From positions 24,309 through 88,308 of the forward strand of contig CAWIUN010000012.1 of NCBI GenBank assembly GCA_963839285.1: DNA of 64,000 nt. Reading direction: 5' to 3'. This document shows positions 57,288 to 64,000 of this stretch, one piece after another; the stretch's first letter is position 1; each line of letters starts with the position of its first letter. The stretch comes from DASSSQ01 sp963839285. Its GTDB lineage: Bacteria; Actinomycetota; Thermoleophilia; Gaiellales; Gaiellaceae. Under the pieces are notes generated by a model. The model had not been told where the DNA came from, ran no database searches, and worked only from the letters and a program-made list of their open reading frames with translations. The translations under genes were made by a program, and so were the position numbers.

Positions 57288-58484
57288 ATGGCCGATCTGC
57301 TCACGATCGACGAAGCGCTCGCCCGCGTCCTCGAGCACGCGCAGCCACTCGACTCCGAGCGAGTTCCGCTCGAGCAGGCAGCGGGCCGCGTCCTCGCCGA
57401 GGACGCCCGCGCCGTCGTCGACCTGCCGCCCTTCGCGAGCTCGGCGATGGACGGCTACGCGATCAGAGCCGCCGACGCTCCCGGGCCGCTTCCCGTCGTC
57501 GCCCGGGTCGCCGCCGGGAGGCCCGCGGGCCGCGGGCTCGCGCCCGGCGAGGCGATGGGGATCGCGACGGGCGGCGTCGTGCCGGAGGGAGCCGACGCCG
57601 TCGTGCCGGTCGAGGTCGTTGTCGAGCATGACAACGACAGTGTGGAGCTCCCGTCGGACGTCACGCCCGGCGAGAACGTCCGGCCCCGGGCAGGAGACGT
57701 GGCGGCCGGCGAGACCGTCGTCGCCGCCGGGACGCGGCTCGATGCAGCCCGGCTCGGCGCGCTCGCGGCGGCAGGAGTCGCCGAGGCGGTGTGCACGCGC
57801 CGCCCGCGGGCCGCCGTGCTCGCGACCGGTACCGAGCTCCGGCGGCCGGGGGAGCCGCTCGGCCGGGGCGAGGTCTACGAGGCGAACGGGCTGATCCTGG
57901 CGACCCAGCTGCGTTCCGCGGGCGCCGAGGCGGAGAGGCTCGACTCCGTCGCCGACGACGACGAGGCCCACCGCGCGGCGATCGCGCGGGGGCTCGAGGC
58001 GGACGTGCTCGTCAGCTCGGGCGGCGTCTCGGTCGGGCCGCACGACCTCGTGCGCCGGATCGAGGCCGAGCTGGGCGTCGAGGAGGTGTTCTGGAGGGTC
58101 GCGATGAAGCCGGGCAAGCCCGTGGCCTTCGGCGTCCGCGGCCGGACGCTCGTCTTCGGCCTGCCGGGGAACCCGGTCTCCGCGCTGGTCGGCTTCGAGC
58201 TCTTCGTCCGGCCCGCGGTGCACGCGCTGCTCGGCCTGCGCCCGCCCGGGCCGCGCTGGCTGCCGGGGACGCTGGCGCGAGACCTGCGGCGGATCCCGGA
58301 CCGCGATCAGGTCGTGCGTGCGCGGTTCGCGGGCGGCGAGCGGAGCGTCGCGCTCGAGCCGCTCTCGGGCCAGGAGTCGCACATGATCGCGCGGGCGGCC
58401 GCCGCCGAGGCGCTCGTCCTCGTGCCGCGGGGCGACGGCGTCCTCGAGGCGGGGACGCCGGTGCGCTACCTGCCGCTCGGCTGA
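57288..58484 (+). CDS. moeA: Molybdopterin molybdotransferase
   Basis: 398 residues. VDLPPFASSAMDGYAI, GGVVPEGADAVVPVE, RPRAGDVAAGETVVAAGTRL, VLATGTELRRPGEPLGRGEVYEAN, VLVSSGGVSVGPHDLV, WRVAMKPGKPVAFG and VFGLPGNPVSALVGFELFVRP. It inserts molybdate into adenylylated molybdopterin. TAGCTT (57271-57276) lies 11 nt before the ATG. Other moa/mob genes are not in the window. Confidence 0.95.
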   Translation: MADLLTIDEALARVLEHAQPLDSERVPLEQAAGRVLAEDARAVVDLPPFASSAMDGYAIRAADAPGPLPVVARVAAGRPAGRGLAPGEAMGIATGGVVPEGADAVVPVEVVVEHDNDSVELPSDVTPGENVRPRAGDVAAGETVVAAGTRLDAARLGALAAAGVAEAVCTRRPRAAVLATGTELRRPGEPLGRGEVYEANGLILATQLRSAGAEAERLDSVADDDEAHRAAIARGLEADVLVSSGGVSVGPHDLVRRIEAELGVEEVFWRVAMKPGKPVAFGVRGRTLVFGLPGNPVSALVGFELFVRPAVHALLGLRPPGPRWLPGTLARDLRRIPDRDQVVRARFAGGERSVALEPLSGQESHMIARAAAAEALVLVPRGDGVLEAGTPVRYLPLG

Positions 58485-58671
58485 CGCGTGGCTCTGCCCG
58501 AACCGGCGTCCGGCGGCGGCGACGGCTTGCGCACCCCCGGTCGAGCGCGACGTTCGCTCGCTCGACGTCGGCAGTTGCCGCGACGGGGCCGCCACTGCCG
58601 GACGACGAGCGGGCAGATCCGCGACCCGAGATGCCGTGTGCGCGTCCCGAGGCCCGGAGCAGTCGCCGCGC
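58485..58671. other. Intergenic stretch between moeA and the M28 peptidase end
   Basis: 187 bp after correcting the peptidase frame. It includes a CGAGCGCGACGTTCGCTCGCTCG partly palindromic patch (58541-58563, long arms imperfect) that might act as a terminator. No gene seen. Confidence 0.35.
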
Positions 58672-60559
58672 CTATCCGGCCGCCGCGCGCCGGCGGGCCT
58701 CGGTGACGCGCCGCCGGCGGCGGCCCGCGAGCACGACCGTCGCGAATCAGCTCCCGGACCGGCCCGCGCGGCCCGCGCTCGCGCTCGTCCGGGTAGGGCG
58801 CGTAGCGGCCGGCCGCGAGCGCGACGAGCTGCCCCCCCGCCGCGGCCCAGGCGAGCGCGACTGCGACAGGCGGCAGCTGCACGTAGCCGACCGAGACGAG
58901 CGAGGCGAGGTACCACGGAGCGTCGAGCCCGAGCCCGAAGCGGGAGCCGAGCGACCAGAGGAGCAGCGCCGGGCCGGCGAGCCCGAGGACGAGCAGCAGC
59001 GCCTGCAGCCACGGCCGGCCGCGGGACTGGGGCAGCCACAGCCAGGCGTGCAGCGACGGGACGACGAAGAGGAGCGCGAAGGGGTTGATCGCGACGACCA
59101 CGAGTGCGATCACGGCGAGGGCGAGCAGCGCGACCGTGTGGCCCGCGAGCTGCTCCTCGATCGTGACCGGCCGGCGCGGGGCGAGCCGGCCGCGCGCGAG
59201 CAGCCAGGCGCCCGCGACGAGGACGCCGAGGCCCGCGAGCGGCACGACCGCCCAGTGCGTCGCGGCGGCCGAGCCGGGTGCGAGCGGACGGGGAGCGCCG
59301 CGCGGCCAGGCGCCCGCGAGCGCGAACAGCTCGAAGAGCGCGCCCGCGACCAGCCAGACGACGACCCGGCTGCGGTAGCTGCGCAGCGCGGGCGCGAGCG
59401 GGATCCGCCGCCGCCGGCAGCGGGCGAAGAGATCGACCGCCGCGACCAGGAACGGCAGGAGCGAGGTGATCAGCACGAGCTCGATCGCCCAGCCGCGCAC
59501 GACGCGGTCGCCGAGCCAGACGTAGCTCGTCGTCCCCTGCGCGAGCTCGAGGCCCTGGTCGAGCGAGCCGACCAGGTTCTGCGCCGCCCGCCCCACCGCG
59601 CCGAGCCGGGCCTCGTGGACCTGCTGGTCGGTGAAGCCCGCAGGCGGTCGGCTGCCGCCGGTCGTCAGCGTCAGGGCAGGGACGCCGCGGCCGACGAAGG
59701 GGGCCTGCTCGTAGAGGCTGAACGGGAAGCCGAGGTCGACGAGCTGCCCGAGCGCGCTCGGGCGCCGCGGGAGCGAGCCGGTCTGCTCCGCGAGCCGCGC
59801 CGCCGCGGTCCGGAGCAACGTCGCGGAGGGCGAGCGCGGGGCGTCTCCCGCGAACTCGAGCCGCGGCGAGCCGGTACCCGCGATCGCGTCGAGGTCGACG
59901 ACGGCGACGACGGAGCGCCGGTACGGCGAGTGCTCGACGAAGTGGGCGGCGCCGAGCGCTCCGAACGCGCCGCCGTCGCTCGAGAGGAAGACGATCCGGT
60001 GCGCGGGGGTGACGGGCTCGGCGCCGCCCGCCGAGCCGGGCGGCGCCGCGTAGGCGCGGGCGAGCTCGACCAGGGCGGCGGTGCCGGAGGCGTTGTCGTT
60101 CGCGCCCGGCCCCTCGCCGTCGTCGTCGCGGTGCGCCATGACGACGATCGTGTCCGGGGACTGCGGCGGTCCGCTGACCGTCGTGACGAGGTTGCGCAGC
60201 TCGCGGCGGCCGAGCCCCGGGATCGTCGCCTCGAAGCGCTCGACCTGGACGGGCAGCCCGTAGGCGCGCAGCTGGCGCTCCAGCCAGCCGGCGGCGCCGC
60301 GCGCGCCGGCGGTTCCCGGCGTGCGGTCCGGGTAGCGCAGCGCCAGCTCGCGGGCGAGCGAGCCGGCCGTCGCCGCGTCGAAGGCGGGGGGCAGCGTCGG
60401 CCGCGTCAGCGTCGCCGGGCGGGAGACGCTGAAGGCCGCGACCAGGAGCGGCAGGGCGAGCAGCAGCCAGGTGCCGCGGTAGACGCGGCCGCTGACGGGG
60501 CGCTCGAGCGAGCCTCGCCGCGGCCGGCGCCGCGTGGGAAAGGGCCCGGGGGCAGCCAT
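58672..60559 (-). CDS. M28-family metallopeptidase with polytopic membrane domain, one frameshift
   Basis: About 628 residues. Membrane anchor, then an M28 domain: VVMAHRDDDGEGPGANDNASGTAALVELAR (zinc His and Asp), FLSSDGGAFGALGAAHFVEH (in place of the usual catalytic EE), VVDLDAIAGTG, TLTTGGSRPPAGFTDQQVHEARLG. The C-terminal half has about eight membrane helices. The middle acids appear replaced (SSDGGAFG), so activity is uncertain. Near 58740 one extra base hides the natural end VVLAGRRRRRVTEARRRAA with stop at 58672; otherwise the frame runs to 58466 over the moeA stop. The ATG is near a shared CTATAG with the response-regulator promoter. Confidence 0.8.
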
Positions 60560-60569
60560 CGTCGAGGGC

Positions 60570-60575
60570 TATAGT
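60570..60575 (+). promoter_or_regulatory. Minus-10 TATAGT of the two-component operon
   Basis: TATAGT lies 24 nt before the ATG at 60600. On the minus strand the same CTATAG core reads TACTAT/TATAGC about 9-11 nt before the M28 peptidase ATG (60559), so one AT-rich core may serve both divergent genes. Confidence 0.4.
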
Positions 60576-60599
60576 AGGCGCCACGGCTGGCGACCACCG

Positions 60600-61301
60600 A
60601 TGGCCGACGCCTCGACAATCCTGCTCGTCGACGACGAGGAATCCGTCCAGAAGCTCCTGACCTACCCGCTGGAGCGCGACGGCTACCGCGTCGTGCAGGC
60701 CCGCGACGGCGAGGAGGCGCTGGCCCGCTTCGGCCAGCAGCCGGTCGACCTGGTCGTGCTCGACGTGATGCTGCCGAAGCTCGACGGGCTCGAGGTCTGC
60801 AAGCGCCTGCGGACGACGAGCACGGTGCCGATCATCATGCTGACGGCCCGCGACGACGAGCTCGACAAGGTGCTCGGGCTCGAGCTCGGCGCGGACGACT
60901 ACATCACGAAGCCGTTCTCGATCCGCGAGTTCCGCAGCCGGGTGCGGGCGCTGCTGCGGCGGGCCGGGCTGCAGCGGGCCGAGCTCGACGGGAGCGCGCG
61001 GATCGAGGCGGGCGACCTGACCGTCGACGTCGAGCGGCGCGAGGTCGAGGCGCGCGGCGAGGCCGTGCAGCTCACCTACGTCGAGTTCGAGCTCCTGCGG
61101 ATCATGGCCTCGCATCCCGGCAGGGTCTGGAGCCGCCGGCAGCTGCTCGAGGAGCTCTGGGGGAACGCCGACTACCGCGACCCGCGGACGATCGACGTCC
61201 ACGTCCGGCACCTGCGCGAGAAGCTCGAGAGCGAGCCGCGCGAGCCGGCCCACATCCAGACCGTCCGCGGCGTCGGCTACCGGTTCAGCGACCGGGCGTG
61301 A
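60600..61301 (+). CDS. OmpR/PhoP-family response regulator
   Basis: 233 residues. Receiver: ILLVDDEESVQKLLTYPLERDGY (acid pair), VDLVVLDVMLPKLDGLEV (phospho-Asp), IIMLTARDD, DDYITKPFS (Lys). Winged-helix output: VDVERREVEARGEAVQLTYVEFELLRIMA, VWSRRQLLEELWG and RTIDVHVRHLREKLE, ending VRGVGYRFSDRA. It likely binds direct repeats near its targets. Stop overlaps the kinase GTG by 4 bp. Candidate target: the duplicated motif at 62706-62748. Confidence 0.93.
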   Translation: MADASTILLVDDEESVQKLLTYPLERDGYRVVQARDGEEALARFGQQPVDLVVLDVMLPKLDGLEVCKRLRTTSTVPIIMLTARDDELDKVLGLELGADDYITKPFSIREFRSRVRALLRRAGLQRAELDGSARIEAGDLTVDVERREVEARGEAVQLTYVEFELLRIMASHPGRVWSRRQLLEELWGNADYRDPRTIDVHVRHLREKLESEPREPAHIQTVRGVGYRFSDRA

Positions 61302-62698
61302 CCGCGTTCCGCACCGTCGGGGCGCGGCTCTCGGCGGCGCTCTTCCTCGTCCTGCTCGGCGCCTTCGCGATCGCCTACCTGATCGTCGTGCCCTCGTTCG
61401 AGCGGGCGCTCGTGAACGCCAAGGTGAGCACGCTGCGGGAGAACGCCCGGGTGGTCGCGGCGGAGGTCTCGGCGCGCGACCAGACCCTCTGGCAGGAGAT
61501 CGCGGACGGCAGCAGCGCCACGTTCGGCGCCCGCACCGTCGTCTACACGTACTCGGGGCCGGGACGGCTGCTCGCCAACTTCGCCGACTCGAACCCGGGC
61601 CGTGCGGCCGACATGGCCGTCGACTCGGTCGCCGAGAGCGCGGCGGTGGCGGGAGCCGCAGCCGACGGCACCGTCAGCCGGCACGAGCAGGAGTACGCGG
61701 AGGCCGCGATCCCGCTCCCCTCGCGCGACGCGGTCGTGCTGCTCTCCGCGTCGCTCAGCGACACGCTCGCGACGGTGCATCTCGCCCAGCGGCGGCTGCT
61801 CGCGGCCGCGGGGCTCGCGTTCGCGTTCTCGCTGCTGCTCGGCTACGGCGGCGCGCGCGCATTCGGGCGGCGCCTGCGCCGGCTCGAGCGCGCCGCCGAC
61901 CGGATCGCAGGCGGTAGGTTCGACGAGCCGGTCGTCGACGCGGGCGAGGACGAGATCGGCGAGCTCGCGCGGGCCTTCGAGCGCATGCGGCTGCGCCTCG
62001 CCCAGCTCGACCGCGCCCGGAGCGAGTTCATCGGCAACGCCTCGCACGAGCTGCGCACGCCGCTGTTCTCGCTCGGCGGCTTCCTCGAGCTGCTCGACGA
62101 GGAGGAGCTCGACGACGAGACGCGGCGCGACTTCGTCGCCCAGATGCGCGAGCAGGTCGACCGGCTGACGAAGCTCGCGACCGACCTGCTCGACCTCTCG
62201 CGGCTCGACGCCGGCCGGCTGACCGTCGAGCGCGAGCCGCTCGAGCTCGGCTCGCTGGCGGCGGTGCTCGTCTCGGAGTTCAGCGTGCGGGCCGACCGGC
62301 AGGGCCACCCGCTCGCGCTCGAGGCGGACGCGGCCGCGAGCGGGCTCGGCGACGAGCAGCGGGTGCTCCAGATCGGGCGGATCCTCGTCGACAACGCCCT
62401 GCGGCACACGCCGGCGGGCACGACGGTGACCGTGCGGGCGCGGCGTGCCGGCGGGACGGCCGTGCTGGCGGTCGCAGACGACGGGCCCGGGATCCCGGCC
62501 GAGAGCGCGCGGCAGGTCTTCGAGCGCTTCACGCGGCTCGAGGGATCGGTCGCCGCCGGCAGCGGGCTCGGTCTCGCGATCGCCCGCGAGCTCGCCGAGC
62601 TGATGGGCGGCCGGGTCGAGCTCGAGTCGTCGCCGGGCAGCACGGTCTTCTCGCTCGTGCTCAGCGCCGCACCGGTGCCCGCCTCCGCGGCCGCCTGA
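61298..62698 (+). CDS. Sensor histidine kinase
   Basis: 466 residues. Two membrane helices (LSAALFLVLLGAFAIAYLIV; LLAAAGLAFAFSLLLGYGG) enclose an extracytoplasmic sensor of about 125 residues; a HAMP (RRLRRLERAADRIAGGRFDE), H-box FIGNASHELRTPLFSLGGFL, N-box GRILVDNALRHTPAG, G1 VADDGPGIP and G2 GSGLGLAIARELAELMGG. It phosphorylates the preceding regulator. The signal is unknown; position before an HtrA protease suggests envelope stress, as in MprAB-PepD. Confidence 0.93.
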   Translation: MTAFRTVGARLSAALFLVLLGAFAIAYLIVVPSFERALVNAKVSTLRENARVVAAEVSARDQTLWQEIADGSSATFGARTVVYTYSGPGRLLANFADSNPGRAADMAVDSVAESAAVAGAAADGTVSRHEQEYAEAAIPLPSRDAVVLLSASLSDTLATVHLAQRRLLAAAGLAFAFSLLLGYGGARAFGRRLRRLERAADRIAGGRFDEPVVDAGEDEIGELARAFERMRLRLAQLDRARSEFIGNASHELRTPLFSLGGFLELLDEEELDDETRRDFVAQMREQVDRLTKLATDLLDLSRLDAGRLTVEREPLELGSLAAVLVSEFSVRADRQGHPLALEADAAASGLGDEQRVLQIGRILVDNALRHTPAGTTVTVRARRAGGTAVLAVADDGPGIPAESARQVFERFTRLEGSVAAGSGLGLAIARELAELMGGRVELESSPGSTVFSLVLSAAPVPASAAA

Positions 62699-62705
62699 GC
62701 CGGGG

Positions 62706-62748
62706 GTTTTCCCGTGAAATCGACTGCGGGCGTTTTCCCGTGAAATCG
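62706..62748. promoter_or_regulatory. Duplicated 17-bp palindromic motif (operator or parS-like)
   Basis: GTTTTCCCGTGAAATCG occurs at 62706-62722 and again at 62732-62748, period 26 bp, in the 88-bp gap between the histidine kinase and htrA-like genes. The core TTTTCCCGTGAAA is nearly self-complementary; the second copy is extended by GGGCG and CGCCC arms to a 24-bp palindrome (62729-62752) with 10 of 12 pairs. It matches TTTCACGTGAAA, the parS core, at 11 of 12 positions. The second copy ends at the minus-35 position of the htrA promoter (TACAGT at 62773-62778), which favours an activator site. Confidence 0.6.
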
Positions 62749-62772
62749 CCCCGGAGACCCGTCAGGCGCGGC

Positions 62773-62778
62773 TACAGT
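62773..62778 (+). promoter_or_regulatory. Minus-10 TACAGT for the HtrA-like gene
   Basis: TACAGT lies 8 nt before the ATG at 62787, implying a nearly leaderless transcript. The minus-35 region (CCCGGA) is unlike the consensus, consistent with an activator bound at the palindrome just upstream. Confidence 0.45.
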
Positions 62779-62786
62779 GAGCGGCC

Positions 62787-63986
62787 ATGCGCCGGACGCC
62801 GCTCGCGCTGATCGCAGTCGCCGCAGCCGTCCTCGGCGGCGTCGCCTCGCTCGCGATCGGTCGCTCGGCCGGCCTGCTCGGGACGACGACGCGGGCGACC
62901 TACGTCGTCAGCGAGCCGCAGCCGCAAGGGGTCGCCCGCCCGGTCGCGAAGCCGCTCCAGGGCTCGGGCTTCGATCCCGCCCGGATCTACGCCGACCGCG
63001 CCGCCGGCGTCGTCACGATCTTCGCCTTCTTCGGCCCCTCCGGCGGTGCGCTCACCTCCGAGAGCCAGGGCAGCGGCTTCGTCGTGGACGCGGACGGCTC
63101 GATCCTGACGAGCTCGCACGTGATCACGAACGCCGGCGAGGCGCCGGACGCCGCCTCGGTCAAGGCTGCGACCGAGGTCTACGTCGAGTTCTCCGACGGG
63201 GAGCGCGTGCAGGCGAAGGTCGTCGGCTGGGACGTCTTCGACGACGTGGGCGTGCTCCGGGTCGACCCGGCCGCGCACCCGCTCGCTCCGCTGCCGCTCG
63301 GCAACTCCTCGGCGGTCGTCGTCGGCGAGCCCGTCGCCGCGATCGGCAGCCCGTTCGGCAACTCGGAGTCGCTCAGCGTCGGGGTCGTCTCGGCCACGCG
63401 CTCGATCGCGTCGCTGACCTCGCGGTACGACGTCGTCGACGCGATCCAGACCGACGCGCCGATCAACCACGGCAACTCGGGCGGGCCGCTCTTCGACGCC
63501 CGCGGCCGCGTGATCGGCATCAACGCCCAGATCCGCAACGGCGGCAGCAGCTCCGGCGGCTTCGAGGGAGTCGGCTTCGCGGTCCCGATCAACGCCGCCC
63601 GGCGTTCGCTGGCGCAGCTGCTCGCCTCCGGGACGGTCGCCTACGCCTACGTCGGCATCGGCACCTCCGACCTGACGCCGGCGCTCGCGAAGCACTTCGG
63701 CTACCGCGTCCTGCACGGGGCGGTCGTCGACAGGGTCGAGCCCGGCACGGCCGCCGAGCGGGCCGGCCTGCGCGCAGGCGTCGCCGAGCGGTTCCTCGGC
63801 GAGGAGGTGACGCGGGGCGGCGACGTGATCGTCGCGATCGACGGCATCCCCGTCCGCGGCGGCGGCGACGTCGTCCGCATCGTCGGCGAGCGTCTCCGCC
63901 CGGGTGCGTCGGCGCGCTTCGCGATCGTCCGCGACGGAAAGCGCCGGATCGTCCCGGTTCGGCTCGACCGGCGGCCAACGCGCTGA
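62787..63986 (+). CDS. HtrA/DegP-like membrane serine protease with PDZ domain
   Basis: 399 residues. N-terminal membrane anchor, a trypsin-like domain with His111 (LTSSHVITN), Asp153 (FDDVGVLRVD) and Ser231 (NHGNSGGPLFDARGRVIG), and a C-terminal PDZ domain (VVDRVEPGTAAERAGLRAG, VIVAIDGIPVRGGGDVVRIV). It degrades or refolds damaged proteins outside the membrane. It follows the two-component genes in the same direction by 88 bp, in the manner of MprAB-PepD or CssRS-HtrA. Confidence 0.93.
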   Translation: MRRTPLALIAVAAAVLGGVASLAIGRSAGLLGTTTRATYVVSEPQPQGVARPVAKPLQGSGFDPARIYADRAAGVVTIFAFFGPSGGALTSESQGSGFVVDADGSILTSSHVITNAGEAPDAASVKAATEVYVEFSDGERVQAKVVGWDVFDDVGVLRVDPAAHPLAPLPLGNSSAVVVGEPVAAIGSPFGNSESLSVGVVSATRSIASLTSRYDVVDAIQTDAPINHGNSGGPLFDARGRVIGINAQIRNGGSSSGGFEGVGFAVPINAARRSLAQLLASGTVAYAYVGIGTSDLTPALAKHFGYRVLHGAVVDRVEPGTAAERAGLRAGVAERFLGEEVTRGGDVIVAIDGIPVRGGGDVVRIVGERLRPGASARFAIVRDGKRRIVPVRLDRRPTR

Positions 63987-64000
63987 GGGTTAGAAGCCGG

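Overview
The window is a very GC-rich stretch from a bacterial chromosome and carries the replication-origin region. Gene content and style (rpmH | oriC | dnaA-dnaN-recF-DUF721-gyrB-gyrA, type II fatty-acid synthesis, TANNNT minus-10 boxes, frequent GTG starts, GTGA/ATGA stop-start overlaps, TTGTCCACA-type DnaA boxes) suggest an actinobacterium. I infer the Thermoleophilia branch from overall resemblance of the proteins; that placement was not tested.

Layout. 1-10.5 kb (accessory): helicase tail, TolB-like protein, LOG-like protein, zinc-ribbon protein, ABC-2 exporter, type II NADH dehydrogenase, secreted phosphoesterase, NIF3-like protein and LigD. 10.7-12.6 kb: accA/accD. 12.9-21.8 kb (minus strand): a long tail-to-head run, ECF-type sigma factor, fabZ-H-D-G-F, then a YgjP-type peptidase, HAD hydrolase, two double-GNAT genes and an arginase-like protein. 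21.8-27.7 kb: birA, a secreted amidase, an NfeD protease/slipin pair, a GalT-like gene and a MerR-like regulator. 27.8-42.2 kb: core replication and segregation block, gyrA, gyrB, DUF721, recF, dnaN, dnaA on the minus strand; oriC; rpmH, rnpA, yidD, yidC, jag, rsmG, a small zinc-finger gene, parA and parB on the plus strand. 42.2-47.9 kb: tRNA-Ile(GAT), bifunctional-nuclease-like gene, chorismate mutase, L,D-transpeptidase, CPBP protease, HAD hydrolase, PIG-V-like mannosyltransferase. 47.9-58.5 kb: MscS channel, class A PBP, envelope glycosyltransferases, a transmembrane Ser/Thr kinase and moeA. 58.7-64 kb: M28 peptidase, two-component system, HtrA-like protease.

How genes work together. fab, accA/D and birA supply fatty-acid synthesis. 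dnaA/dnaN/recF/gyrAB/parAB handle chromosome replication and segregation. The kinase, glycosyltransferases, PBP, L,D-transpeptidase, amidase and HtrA form an envelope set. Two promoters look activator-controlled: a PHO-box-like triple 11-bp repeat before the phosphoesterase, and a duplicated palindrome before the HtrA gene that sits just after a response regulator/histidine kinase pair.

Quality caveat. Many clearly conserved genes (ligD, fabD, jag, rsmG and others) are interrupted by single-base frameshifts, most of them equivalent to one extra base. The density and one-sidedness fit uncorrected insertion errors in the assembly better than gene decay, so I annotate across them and give the approximate breakpoints. 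No rRNA, CRISPR array, insertion sequence, integrase or prophage was seen. I did not find a clear new multi-gene system; the most interesting items are regulatory and architectural.
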